DNA of 64,000 nt from Paraburkholderia sejongensis (GCF_020880815.1 NZ_JAJITD010000003.1:496001-560000), one strand, 5' to 3'; shown: positions 27,137 through 35,032, counted from the first letter of the stretch. The notes: generated by a model from the sequence alone, not told the origin. A program made the numbers and translations.

Positions 27137-27526
27137 TCACGGTCCGGGCTGCGGACCGGCGATCGCCATCTCGACGGCCTTGAACAGGATCGCGCTGTTG
27201 AACGGCTTGCGCAGATACGCGGCGGCGCCGGACGCGAGCGCGGCCTGGCGCACGGCGAGGTCGTCGTAAGCGCTGATCATGATCACGGGTACGCCGAGTA
27301 ACGCGAGTTGGCGTTGGACCTCGAGGCCGTTGACTCCGGGCATCTGCACGTCGACGATCACACACGCGGGGCGATATGACGGAATTGCCGAAAGCGTATT
27401 CAGAAACTCGTCACCGCTCGCGAACGTCTCTGCTCGGATACCTTCGGAATGCAACAAGCGCTTGATAGCCCGACATACCGACTCGTCGTCATCGACCACC
27501 GCAACAATTTGGTTCGGATTGACCAT
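27137..27526 (-). CDS. Stand-alone response-regulator receiver domain
   Basis: A 129-residue protein that is only a CheY-like receiver, with no output domain. VVDDDESVC is the acidic pocket, VIVDVQMPGVNG holds the phospho-acceptor Asp59, and AAYLRKPF holds the conserved Lys. It lies between the FixJ-like regulator and the efflux operon, in the same direction. Such proteins often act as phosphate sinks or protein-interaction modules. It could compete for the neighbouring histidine kinase; this is inference. Start ATG 27526 matches the family N-terminus; the frame runs on upstream but the extension is not receiver-like. A near copy of the palindrome is 85 bases upstream. Confidence 0.9.
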   Translation of the reverse strand: MVNPNQIVAVVDDDESVCRAIKRLLHSEGIRAETFASGDEFLNTLSAIPSYRPACVIVDVQMPGVNGLEVQRQLALLGVPVIMISAYDDLAVRQAALASGAAAYLRKPFNSAILFKAVEMAIAGPQPGP

Positions 27527-27606
27527 AATGCGGCGCGAGCGCGAATGTTCCGCCAGGTAGATCGTCGAAGCCCCAGCGTAACTGTTGAAAGCTCCCCGTG
27601 ATATAG

Positions 27607-27616
27607 GACTTTGGTC
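27607..27616 (-). promoter_or_regulatory. Near copy of the GACCAAGGTC palindrome before the stand-alone receiver
   Basis: GACTTTGGTC on the plus strand (GACCAAAGTC on the minus), one mismatch from the recurring motif, with outer flanks TATAG and CACC. The palindrome GGACTTTGGTCC is still well formed. It is centred about 85 bases before the receiver start, a distance like those at ppk2 and DUF3141. Confidence 0.45.
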
Positions 27617-27692
27617 CACCAGGAGCAGTAGAGCGACACGCGCGATCACGGCGCCGCCACTCGGCCCGGCCACGCGCCGGGCAGCCTGCAAA

Positions 27693-28319
27693 TTATTCCT
27701 CGTCGGTTGCGTAGGCGCGCGCCTTGGTCACCAGCTGAACGAGCTCGACGATGGTTTTCGCCTTCATTTTTTCCATCACCCGCGCGCGGTGAATCTTGAT
27801 GGTCTTCTCGGCCGCGCCCAGGTCGCTGGCGACCTGCTTGTTCAGCCGGCCGGTCACGACGAGGTCCATTACCTCGCGCTCGCGGCGGGTCAGATGGCTG
27901 ATGCGCTCCTCGATTTCCGCGCGTTCGTGGCGCCGTTCGCTTTCGATGCACGCACGCTTGAGCGCGCGCTCGACCGCCGCGAGCAGCTGCGCTTCGGCGA
28001 CCGGTTTCGGCAGGAAGTCGAGCGCGCCGCCTTTCATCGCCTCGACGCTCGAGCTGACGTCGCCGTGGCCGGTCAGAAACACGATCGGCAGCAGGCGCGC
28101 GAGCTTTTGCTGCACTTCCAGCCCCGTCATGCCCGGCATCTGCAGATCGAGCACGACGCAGGCCGGCTGGCTCGCCAGATCGGCACGCTCCAGCAACGCC
28201 TGCGGACAGTCGAGCGATTCGACGTTATAGCCCGACGCGCGCAGCAAACGCGCGAGCGCGGCACGCACGCTATCGTCGTCGTCGACGACAAAGACCCGGC
28301 TGGCACTCAGGTTCGTCAT
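27693..28319 (-). CDS. FixJ-family response regulator (receiver plus LuxR-type HTH)
   Basis: A 208-residue transcription factor. The receiver (about residues 5-120) has VVDDDDSVR, phospho-acceptor Asp58 in VVLDLQMPGMTG and LPKPV. The C-terminal LuxR helix-turn-helix is LTRREREVMDLVVTGRLNKQ and the recognition part EKTIKIHRARVMEKM. It overlaps the kinase gene by four bases (ATGA), so the pair is a co-translated two-component system of the FixL/FixJ, TodS/TodT or StyS/StyR style. It is the natural candidate to bind the GACCAAGGTC palindrome found in this window; that link is inference. Confidence 0.95.
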   Translation of the reverse strand: MTNLSASRVFVVDDDDSVRAALARLLRASGYNVESLDCPQALLERADLASQPACVVLDLQMPGMTGLEVQQKLARLLPIVFLTGHGDVSSSVEAMKGGALDFLPKPVAEAQLLAAVERALKRACIESERRHERAEIEERISHLTRREREVMDLVVTGRLNKQVASDLGAAEKTIKIHRARVMEKMKAKTIVELVQLVTKARAYATDEE

Positions 28320-29770
28320 GCGCGCAACCCGCCAGGCTGACGGCCGCCGCGGCTCAGCGGCAGCGTGAGGTGAAACGATGCGCCGCGATCGTCGTTGTTC
28401 TCGGCCCACAGCCGGCCCTGGTGAGCGGTCGCGATCGTGCGGCTGATCGACAGCCCCAGACCGAGCCCTTGCGGCTTGGTAGTAAAGAAAGGCCGGAAAA
28501 TCTTGTCCATGTTGTCGACGGTCAGACCTTGCCCGCGGTCTTTCACCGTGATCCGCACATGGCCGTCCGGCTCCTCGCGCACGATCGTTTCGACCAGCCG
28601 GTCGGCGGGCGCGCAATCCTTGACCGCATCGAATGCGTTCAGCAGCAGGTTCAGCACCACCTGCTGAAGCTGCACCCGATCGCCGCAAATCAACGCGAGG
28701 TTGTCGGCGATATCGAAGCTCGTGCGCACCTCGCGGGTCAGCGCATCGCTGTGCACGAGCAGCGCGATGTCGCGCACCACGCTTCCCACGTCCAGCATCT
28801 GCAATTCCACATCGCCCTTGCGCACCAGCGCGCGAATTTTCTGGATCACGTCGTTCGCGCGGCAGTTGTCGCTGACGATATCTTCGAGGGCCTCGCGCAG
28901 CTCCGCGAGATTGACGGTTTCCGAATCGATGAATTTCTTCGCCGCCTGCGCGTTGAACAGGATCGCGGTGAGCGGCTGCTTCAACTCGTGCGCGAGCGAT
29001 CCGGCCAGTTCGCCGAGCGACGACGCGCGCGCCAGATGTTCGAGTTCCTTAGGATTACGGCCGAATTCCGGGCACTTGCTCCAGTCCGAAATCGTCGTGA
29101 TCTGCAGCAGCTGGTTCGCGATGCGGCAATGGCTGGTTTCCGCTTCGGCCGGAAAACTGACGCCGTCGCGACGCCGCGCGATCAGCGTGTGGACCGCGCC
29201 GGCGCTAGTCGCGCCTCGAAGCGCCTGATTGGCCGCGCCGGCCGGGTTGGCGGCGCACGGGCCGGCGCCCGGAAACAGCATCGCGGTGGATCCGCCGATC
29301 AGTTCTTCCCGCGTATAGCCGAACAGCTGCGCCGCTCTGTCATTCGCGAATACGATCCGGTCGGATTGATCGGCCGTAACGATCGGCACCGGCAGCATGT
29401 TCAGCGTCTCGCCGAAGCGGGTCTTTGCAGTGAGCATCTGCCGCGCAAGCGGGTCGCGACCGCTGTGCCGCCACGGCCGCCAGGCCGCTGCCGCGGATCT
29501 CAGCCAGCCCGCTGCCGACGTGCGCGGCGCGCCGGCGGCCACCGGCGCACTAGCCGTCATACCGGCGGCATTGGACGGGAACGGCTGGCGAAACGGGATG
29601 GGAGACGTGAAACTGGAAAGGCTGTGTCCCTGGATCTCGGGAGTTCTGGCAACACGGGAAGCTACCGCGGAAGGGTTTTTCGCTACACGCCACTGCTGCG
29701 CATACAGTGCCGTTAGTATCCCCGCCGCCTCCATTGCCAGATGTCTGCCGTGTACGATCAGATTGATCAT
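28316..29770 (-). CDS. PAS-domain sensor histidine kinase (FixL-like)
   Basis: A 484-residue soluble kinase without a clear transmembrane segment. The first 110 residues are poorly conserved and Ala/Arg-rich. A PAS domain follows (VPIVTADQSDRIVFANDRAAQLFGY region, ending near RRDGVSFPAEAE). The H-box SLAHELKQPLTAIL holds His261, and the ATPase has N (LNLLLNAFDAVK), G1 (VKDRGQGL) and G2 (QGLGLGLSISR). ATG 29770 has GGAGA upstream. Sensing could be oxygen, redox or a ligand; I cannot confirm haem binding from the PAS sequence. Its partner is the FixJ-like regulator just downstream. Confidence 0.93.
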   Translation of the reverse strand: MINLIVHGRHLAMEAAGILTALYAQQWRVAKNPSAVASRVARTPEIQGHSLSSFTSPIPFRQPFPSNAAGMTASAPVAAGAPRTSAAGWLRSAAAAWRPWRHSGRDPLARQMLTAKTRFGETLNMLPVPIVTADQSDRIVFANDRAAQLFGYTREELIGGSTAMLFPGAGPCAANPAGAANQALRGATSAGAVHTLIARRRDGVSFPAEAETSHCRIANQLLQITTISDWSKCPEFGRNPKELEHLARASSLGELAGSLAHELKQPLTAILFNAQAAKKFIDSETVNLAELREALEDIVSDNCRANDVIQKIRALVRKGDVELQMLDVGSVVRDIALLVHSDALTREVRTSFDIADNLALICGDRVQLQQVVLNLLLNAFDAVKDCAPADRLVETIVREEPDGHVRITVKDRGQGLTVDNMDKIFRPFFTTKPQGLGLGLSISRTIATAHQGRLWAENNDDRGASFHLTLPLSRGGRQPGGLRA

Positions 29771-30219
29771 TCGGTATCTCCGGATTGGCACCACGGATTC
29801 TTTTTCAGCTGGACTTACCCCTTCTCGAGCGAACCCTCGTATGTCCGCCCCTTACTTTTTGTCGGTTTTCCGATAGCTCCACCAGTATAGGTCATGGGCA
29901 AAATGAAATGCCTGGTTTGCATGTATTTTCTGCCACCGGCGTTTACGCGTACGGAAAAAAAATCTATGCAAGTTCCGCCATCTGTAGCACGTTTACGACA
30001 TCCACCGTATCGCCTGTTTTTTATTCGTTTAATTATGCGCAGCCGGGCTGCGACGCATAACGCATAACATATAGGACCAACACCGCGCGGCGGAGATGGC
30101 ACGCTGCCACGCAGCTCGCACCGCGCTCGCGGGTCACGCGCCGCCATCTCCTTTAACAACTCTAATAACAGATTTCAATAAATCCGCACACCAAATTGCC
30201 GCGAATTTAAGCAATTGGT

Positions 30220-30233
30220 TTGATCCCAATCAA
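30220..30233. promoter_or_regulatory. Perfect FNR/Anr-type box
   Basis: TTGATCCCAATCAA matches the FNR/Anr consensus TTGAT-N4-ATCAA at all ten defined positions, and the palindrome extends one further base pair on each side. It lies in the AT-rich part of the gap upstream of the FixL-like kinase gene. Whether it acts leftwards (kinase operon) or rightwards (possible small RNA) is not clear. Confidence 0.6.
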
Positions 30234-30261
30234 ATTTGCGCGAATGAGATTTATTGGCAAA

Positions 30262-30458
30262 CCGATGATCGTCGAAACCGATCGTTTTGGCGGCCGTGCA
30301 CGAATCCGTTTGAGCGCGTGGTCAATCGCTCAATACGGCGGCGGGCGATGGCGGAATTGGAAAAGAATTGGCGCTTCTGGACGGACGGCGCAACCCGTTC
30401 GAATCGATTCAATACAAAAAGCGACGGCGCCGGTTGCAACCGGCGCCGCGTATTTTTC
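30262..30458 (+). ncRNA. Candidate small RNA between FNR box and terminator
   Basis: This is a hypothesis only. A transcript starting about 35-42 bases right of the FNR box centre would end at the intrinsic terminator 30426-30458, giving an RNA of roughly 190-200 nucleotides with no convincing ORF. No clear -10 hexamer could be fixed (TTTATT near 30250 is the best). The terminator may serve only the SYLF gene coming from the other side. Confidence 0.2.
30416..30458. terminator. Bidirectional intrinsic terminator
   Basis: A perfect 24-base palindrome (30425-30448; core GGCGCCGGTTGCAACCGGCG then CC) is flanked by AAAAA at 30416-30420 and TTTTT at 30452-30457. It can therefore terminate in both directions. 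On the minus strand it lies about 100 bases after the SYLF gene stop. Confidence 0.75.
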
Positions 30459-30547
30459 AACCACGCGCAATGCGAAGCGCGCAGTCCTACCGCGCCCGCA
30501 CCGCGCCGTGCGATGCGGCGCGGCGAACGCCCGCACTCCGCGCGTCG

Positions 30548-31135
30548 CTAGATATCGAGCCGCGTGACCTTGGTGCCCGCGAGCGACAGATCCGCCATCA
30601 GGCCGGTATTGGTCAGCACCATCGCAACGACCTGCGATGACACCGAGTTCGAGTCGATCGCGCCGTTCGCGCCGACCTTCACGAGCGATACCGCGACATC
30701 GCCGCCCACCGACCAGCCCGCCGAGTTCTGGAATTTCTGCAGCGCGTCTGCCGTCATGAACAGGAAGATCACCGCGGTCGATTGCGCGCCCGCCTGCAGC
30801 CCGAACGACGCGGCCGCGGTGCTGTAGTAGCCGACCGTCGTGCCGTGCACCCGCAACGCGCCCTCGCCGTACTCGGCGCCGACAATGAACGCGGCCTTCT
30901 TCACGTCGGGAAACACCAGCACCCCCTGCGCTTTATCGACGAGTTCTCTCGAACCCTGCACCGTGCCGAACAGACGCGACAGCGTACCGTCGACCGCGGC
31001 ATCGATCGCCTGCCGTTTCGAGGCATTGGTCTCCGGGGTCTTGCCGCTTCCCGGCGTCATCGTGCAGCCCGCCAGCGCGAGATTCGCGGCGATGGTGGAC
31101 AACGCGAGGGTTTGCACAAAGTTCCGTCTGTTCAC
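30548..31135 (-). CDS. SYLF/Ysc84-domain lipoprotein
   Basis: A 195-residue exported lipoprotein. The N-terminus MNRRNFVQTLAL, with a twin-arginine-like start, leads to the lipobox LALAGC. The mature part is one SYLF (Ysc84) domain, with AQGVLVFPDVKKAAFIVGAE and VAVSLVKVGANGAIDSNS as typical blocks. SYLF proteins bind phosphoinositides in eukaryotes; the bacterial function is not established, though related lipoproteins are immunogenic in Burkholderia. It is divergent from ppk2. The shared 283-base promoter has two exact GACCAAGGTC palindromes, one close to each gene, so co-regulation is likely. Confidence 0.88.
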   Translation of the reverse strand: MNRRNFVQTLALSTIAANLALAGCTMTPGSGKTPETNASKRQAIDAAVDGTLSRLFGTVQGSRELVDKAQGVLVFPDVKKAAFIVGAEYGEGALRVHGTTVGYYSTAAASFGLQAGAQSTAVIFLFMTADALQKFQNSAGWSVGGDVAVSLVKVGANGAIDSNSVSSQVVAMVLTNTGLMADLSLAGTKVTRLDI

Positions 31136-31241
31136 CGTCGACCTCCGTTCTGGTTATGTGACGACGCGCCGGTGCGTGCGACCGGTGCCGCCTGGCATGT
31201 TTGCAGTCTCATGATGTCATCGCCCGCCGTCGCGGCCATCG

Positions 31242-31251
31242 GACCTTGGTC
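31242..31251 (-). promoter_or_regulatory. GACCAAGGTC palindromic site upstream of the SYLF gene
   Basis: Exact copy (GACCTTGGTC on the plus strand), centred about 111 bases before the SYLF lipoprotein start. It lies 81 bases from the second copy in the same divergent promoter. The sites at either end of one intergenic region fit two separate, outward-acting promoters under one regulator. Confidence 0.6.
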
Positions 31252-31322
31252 TTACAGCCAGCGCCGGATGCGAAGCGGACGCACCGCGCAAGTTGCCCGA
31301 GCCGCCCCGCCCGGCGCTATTG

Positions 31323-31332
31323 GACCAAGGTC
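31323..31332 (+). promoter_or_regulatory. GACCAAGGTC palindromic site upstream of ppk2
   Basis: Exact copy in the context TTGGACCAAGGTCGTATGG, centred about 91 bases before the ppk2 start. It shares GGACCAAGGTCGTATG, 16 consecutive bases, with the site before the DUF3141 gene. Confidence 0.6.
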
Positions 31333-31418
31333 GTATGGTCTTGTGCGCAGCGGCGTCGTACCCTGGATACGAGCGCCGGATCATGGCCCGGTTGCGCGCA
31401 TCCATTGGAGACACCCAA

Positions 31419-32237
31419 ATGACCAGCAAAACGTCGGACAACGAAGCGTCGACGAAAGAAGAGCGCTCGCTTTCGGGGAAGGCGTACCGCAAGGCGCTAT
31501 TCGACCTGCACGTGGAACTCGTCAAGCTGCAGGAGTGGGTGGTGCAGACCGGCGCCAAGGTCTGCATCGTGTTCGAGGGACGCGACGGCGCCGGCAAGGG
31601 CGGCACGATCAAGGCGATGACCGAACGCGTCAGCCCGCGGGTGTTCCGGGTGGTCGCGCTGCCCGCGCCGAGCGAGCGCGAGAAAAGCCAGATGTACATG
31701 CAGCGCTACGTGCCACATCTGCCGGCCGCCGGCGAAGTGGTGATCTTCGATCGCAGCTGGTACAACCGCGCGGGCGTCGAACGGGTGATGGGCTTCTGCT
31801 CCGAGGCGGAGGTGACAGCGTTTTTCAAGGCGGTGCCGCTGGTCGAGCGGGCAATCGTCGAGTCCGGCATCATCCTGCTCAAATACTGGCTGGAGGTCAG
31901 CGCGGACGAGCAGACGCGGCGGCTCGAAGCGCGCATTCACGATGGTCGCAAGACGTGGAAGCTGACCGACATGGATCTGAAGTCGTACAGCCGCTGGTAC
32001 GACTACTCGCGCGCGCGCGACGCGATGTTCGCCGCGTCCGACACCGATTATGCTTCGTGGTACGTAGCGGATTCGAACGACAAGCGGCGCGCGCGGCTGA
32101 ACATCATCAGCGACATGCTGAGCCGGGTACCTTACAAACAGATGCCGCGCAAGAAGGTGACGCTGCCGAAGCGGCAGAAGGCGGAGGGCTATACGCCGCC
32201 GGACTATCCGTTTAAATACGTGGCCGAGCGGTTTTGA
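31419..32237 (+). CDS. ppk2: Polyphosphate kinase 2 family protein
   Basis: It transfers phosphate between polyphosphate and nucleotides, normally making GTP/ATP from GDP/ADP. The 272-residue protein has Walker A FEGRDGAGKGG (residues 54-62 for the core), the lid block RYVPHLPAAGEVVIFDRSWY with Walker B FDRSWYNRAGVE, and the C-terminal DMDLKSYSRWYDYSRARDAMF. This is the one-domain class I-type layout. I chose ATG 31419 with GGAG eight bases upstream; in-frame ATG 31383 is an alternative. It is divergent from the SYLF gene and carries the palindrome in its promoter. PPK2 together with a PhaC-like protein suggests a reserve-polymer or stress regulon. Confidence 0.95.
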   Translation: MTSKTSDNEASTKEERSLSGKAYRKALFDLHVELVKLQEWVVQTGAKVCIVFEGRDGAGKGGTIKAMTERVSPRVFRVVALPAPSEREKSQMYMQRYVPHLPAAGEVVIFDRSWYNRAGVERVMGFCSEAEVTAFFKAVPLVERAIVESGIILLKYWLEVSADEQTRRLEARIHDGRKTWKLTDMDLKSYSRWYDYSRARDAMFAASDTDYASWYVADSNDKRRARLNIISDMLSRVPYKQMPRKKVTLPKRQKAEGYTPPDYPFKYVAERF

Positions 32238-32320
32238 TGCGGCGACGGTCTTGACGCGGCAGCGGTTCTGATGCGGCGCTGGCGGCGGCGTCGGCTCACA
32301 CTCAGGCTCGCCGACGTTTC

Positions 32321-33913
32321 TCACGCCACCGGCGCGCTATCCAGTTCGCATGCGCGGCGATGGCTGGCGAGCCAGTTGGTCAACTCGGCGGCGGACATCG
32401 CCTTCGCGTAATACCAGCCCTGCGCATACTGCACGCCCCTGTCGCGCAGCCACGCGGCCTGCGCCGCCGACTCCACGCCTTCCGCAACGAGTTCCACACC
32501 CAGTTCGTGAGCCATCGCGATGATATGCGGCGCGACCACGCTCGAAGCCGCGTCCTGCACGATCGTATCGACGAACGACTTGTCGATTTTCAACACGTCG
32601 ACGCGGAAGCTCTGTAAATAGGAAAGGCTCGAATAGCCGGTGCCGAAGTCGTCTATATAGACCGGGTGCCCGGCCGCGCGGAACGCGGCAATCACGTCGC
32701 GGGTGGTGTCCGCGTTCAGAAAGCTGCGCTCGGTCGCCTCGACCCGCAGCTGCGCCGGCGCAATACCGGTGCCGGCGAGCGATGCGGTGAGCCGGTCGAG
32801 GAACCGGCGGCTGCCCAGATCGTCGCAGCTGACGTTGATCGATACGTAGAACGATGGATTCGCGCGCAGCAACGGACCCAGTTGCGCGAGCGTCTGTTCG
32901 AGCACGAGATCGGTCAACGGCTCGATCAGCCGGTTCTGCTCGGCGACCCGCACGAACACCTCCGGCGAGATCACGCGGCCGTTCTGGGTCCAGCGCACCA
33001 GCGCCTCCACGCCGACGCACTGGCCGTCGGCGAGCCGCATGATCGGTTGATAAACGACCTCGATCCGGCGCCGCGCGATCGCCCATTCGAGCCGGGCGAC
33101 GAACGACAGCTGTCGCGACACGCGCCGGTAGGCGAGCCAGCCGAGCACCCCGCCGGCGGCCACGCCGATGGTCAGCCAGCCGGCGAGCAGCTTCGGCCAA
33201 TCGCCGGCGGCGCTGCTGCGCGGCGATTTCACGACCACCGCGAGCGGCTGGGTCGGCGAGCGGGTGACCGCGTAATTCCAGTTGGCGCTTTGCGCGTTGT
33301 CGCCGTTTTTCCACACGCGGAGCATCTCGTCCGGATCGGTCCCGGTCGACACCGCGAGCAGCGTGCCCGACGGAATGTGGATGACCGCGATCGGGCGGCG
33401 GGCCGGATCGATCAGGTCGACAAACGAAGCCGGATCGATCGAAACGTAGTGGCCGTCGTGGCCGATCAGGATGTCCTTGCGCGCGTCGCTGAGCGGACTC
33501 TGGCGCTGGAACCACAACAAATAGCCGTCGGTGCCGCGGTAATCCGGCGGCGGCAGGCCCAGCTCGCCCTGCTCGGCGCCAGTCAGCAGCGGCGAGCACA
33601 GGTAGTAGCCGTTCGCGTAGGCGCCGGCGTCCTGCACAAAGCGGTAGTTGTAGATGACGCGGGCGGTCTGTTCGAGGTTCTCCGGCGAACAGGGCATGCC
33701 GGGCTCGCGGTTCAGATCGGCCAGCGCGGCGAGCACCTGATAGGCGACCATCTCCGCGCGGATCGTGGCTTTTTCGGCGAGATCGTGAAGTTCGACCCGG
33801 TCGCGCCGCTCGACGTCGCGGTGCGCGACGTACAGACTCGTGAGCACCGGGCCGATGGTCGCGACGCAACCGAGGGCTATCGAAGCGGTAATCAGCGTGA
33901 TGCGCTTGATCAT
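32321..33913 (-). CDS. Membrane-bound EAL-domain c-di-GMP phosphodiesterase with CSS sensor domain
   Basis: A 530-residue protein. TM1 (ITLITASIALGCVATIGPVL) is followed by a periplasmic CSS-type sensor whose cysteines lie in GMPCSPENL and YYLCSPLL. TM2 (LLAGWLTIGVAAGGVLGWLA) leads to an EAL domain with the EAL motif at residue 303 (VEALVRW), DDFGTGYSSLSYL and VAEGVES. The catalytic signatures are complete, so it should hydrolyse c-di-GMP. CSS domains sense periplasmic redox through a disulfide, which fits the stress theme of the neighbours. Start ATG 33913 (MIKRITL); the frame is open further but the extension is Arg-rich. It converges with ppk2. Confidence 0.93.
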   Translation of the reverse strand: MIKRITLITASIALGCVATIGPVLTSLYVAHRDVERRDRVELHDLAEKATIRAEMVAYQVLAALADLNREPGMPCSPENLEQTARVIYNYRFVQDAGAYANGYYLCSPLLTGAEQGELGLPPPDYRGTDGYLLWFQRQSPLSDARKDILIGHDGHYVSIDPASFVDLIDPARRPIAVIHIPSGTLLAVSTGTDPDEMLRVWKNGDNAQSANWNYAVTRSPTQPLAVVVKSPRSSAAGDWPKLLAGWLTIGVAAGGVLGWLAYRRVSRQLSFVARLEWAIARRRIEVVYQPIMRLADGQCVGVEALVRWTQNGRVISPEVFVRVAEQNRLIEPLTDLVLEQTLAQLGPLLRANPSFYVSINVSCDDLGSRRFLDRLTASLAGTGIAPAQLRVEATERSFLNADTTRDVIAAFRAAGHPVYIDDFGTGYSSLSYLQSFRVDVLKIDKSFVDTIVQDAASSVVAPHIIAMAHELGVELVAEGVESAAQAAWLRDRGVQYAQGWYYAKAMSAAELTNWLASHRRACELDSAPVA

Positions 33914-34234
33914 TTCGAAGCCCGTTGCGCGAGCGCGCGCACGACTGCGGGTGAATGGCGGGATGCGCGGTGAGGGTCGCGCTGCAAGCCGCCCCAAACG
34001 TTCGGGATGCCGAACGTCAGACAAAAGAATACTCGGGTTTTGCGGGGGGGTTCAATGGAATTGCAACGGCGACATTGGTAGTTCGTGGTTGCCAGGTCAC
34101 CGCGGGCAGACGAACCCGTCATTTATTGTCAAATGAAAGGTTTCTCATTCGATATGCATCATCGCAAAACTCGAACTGTGATCTACTCGCGCACCAACCG
34201 TAATTCAATAAAGTCGATTTGAGGGAGGTTTTAT
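33914..34234. other. Divergent promoter region between the EAL gene and the T6SS island
   Basis: About 320 bases, dropping sharply in GC from about 34020 onwards, which marks the edge of the hcp island. A perfect inverted repeat ACGTTCGG-GATG-CCGAACGT sits at 33998-34017, about 95 bases before the EAL start. It could be an operator or a hairpin. A run of seven G occurs near 34045. No gene is seen. Confidence 0.5.
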
Positions 34235-34544
34235 ATGCCGATCCCCGCGCACATGTGGCTCAAAGATGATGGCGGTGCAGACATCCTCGGTTCGTCGTCC
34301 GTTCAGGATCGCCAGGGCAGCATCGAAATTATCAGCTTTGGACACGGCGTGAACCTGCCGGTTGATGCGGCTAACGGGAAAATCACAGGCGCACGTGCGC
34401 ACTCGCCGATTGCGTTAGAGAAGGAATTCGATCGCGCGACGCCATATCTTTATAAAGCCGTCGCGACGGGTCAGACACTGCAATCGGTGGCACTACCTCG
34501 ACGGCAATATCAAATACACCGATTCATGGAATGAGCGCGGATAG
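34235..34544 (+). pseudogene. hcp: hcp (T6SS tube protein), internal deletion and frameshift
   Basis: The first 86 codons (MPIPAHMWLKDDGGAD to TGQTLQS) are clearly Hcp, with SIEIISFGHGVNLPVD and TPYLYKAV. After TGQTLQS the frame gives a short unrelated tail and a stop at 34534. In the next frame the DNA reads WHYLDGNIKYTDSWNERG followed by a stop at 34544, which is the normal C-terminus of Hcp. So roughly 50-60 codons are missing from the middle and the two ends are out of frame. The ribosome-binding site GGGAGG and start are intact. A full Hcp is about 150-165 residues. The product cannot form a normal ring. Confidence 0.88.
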
Positions 34545-34555
34545 GGGGCACGACG

Positions 34556-35032
34556 ATGGCTCTCACGGGAAGATTTCTGATTGATAACCAGTGGCTCTCA
34601 CCGCTCACTTTCGATGGTGTCGGTACATTCAACGCCTACTCGGGCAATGATCAATACCGCAATCGCGGCGGCTGCACGATGGTGCCCAACAATGGCCCGC
34701 TGCCCGCAGGTAAATACTGGATCGTGCCGCGGCCCACTGGGGGTGTCGGTTCCGCGCTCATCACGTGGTTTAAAGATGAATGGAATTTCTACACGCCGAG
34801 TCCGTCCGATCACTTTGAATGGTTCGCGCTGTATCGCGATGACGAAAAAATTGACGATCACACCTGGATTAATGGCGTGATGCGCGGCAACTTCCGGTTG
34901 CACCCGGCTGGTGGCCACGGTCTTTCACTTGGCTGCATTACCCTACCGAGCCGCACTGAGTTTCTGCGAATCCGTTCGGCGCTGTTGCGCACAGCGACCA
35001 TCCCTGCCGGTAAGTCGGGGATTAAAGCATAA
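34556..35032 (+). CDS. DUF2778 / Tlde1-like L,D-transpeptidase T6SS effector
   Basis: A 158-residue protein of the DUF2778 family, known from Tlde1, a type VI effector that damages peptidoglycan in the target periplasm by L,D-carboxypeptidase and D-amino-acid exchange activity. Family blocks are GRFLIDNQWLSPLTFDGVGT, YSGNDQYRN, LPAGKYWIVPRP and the active-site region FRLHPAGGHGLSLGCITLPS, with candidate His116/His121 and nucleophile Cys127. There is no signal peptide, as expected for an injected toxin. GGGGG precedes ATG 34556. It directly follows the broken hcp and precedes a small membrane protein that is the likely immunity gene. Confidence 0.88.
   Translation: MALTGRFLIDNQWLSPLTFDGVGTFNAYSGNDQYRNRGGCTMVPNNGPLPAGKYWIVPRPTGGVGSALITWFKDEWNFYTPSPSDHFEWFALYRDDEKIDDHTWINGVMRGNFRLHPAGGHGLSLGCITLPSRTEFLRIRSALLRTATIPAGKSGIKA

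Larger units (their letters stand above)
29771..30547. other. Long intergenic region with FNR box, possible sRNA and bidirectional terminator
   Basis: About 780 bases between the sensor kinase start and the SYLF lipoprotein stop, much lower in GC in its middle (30140-30260). No ORF here has a credible start. It contains a perfect FNR-type box (30220-30233), a strong hairpin with T-runs on both sides (30416-30458), and a half copy of the palindrome (GGACCAA near 30073). The kinase promoter must be in this region. Confidence 0.6.

Noticed and set aside
29815..30159. 114-codon minus-strand frame upstream of the sensor kinase
   Set aside because: No ribosome-binding site, no domain, mixed low-GC region; more likely promoter and leader DNA.
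30251..30567. Short overlapping frames in the gap between kinase and SYLF gene
   Set aside because: Arg-rich translations run through the terminator hairpin; none has a credible start.
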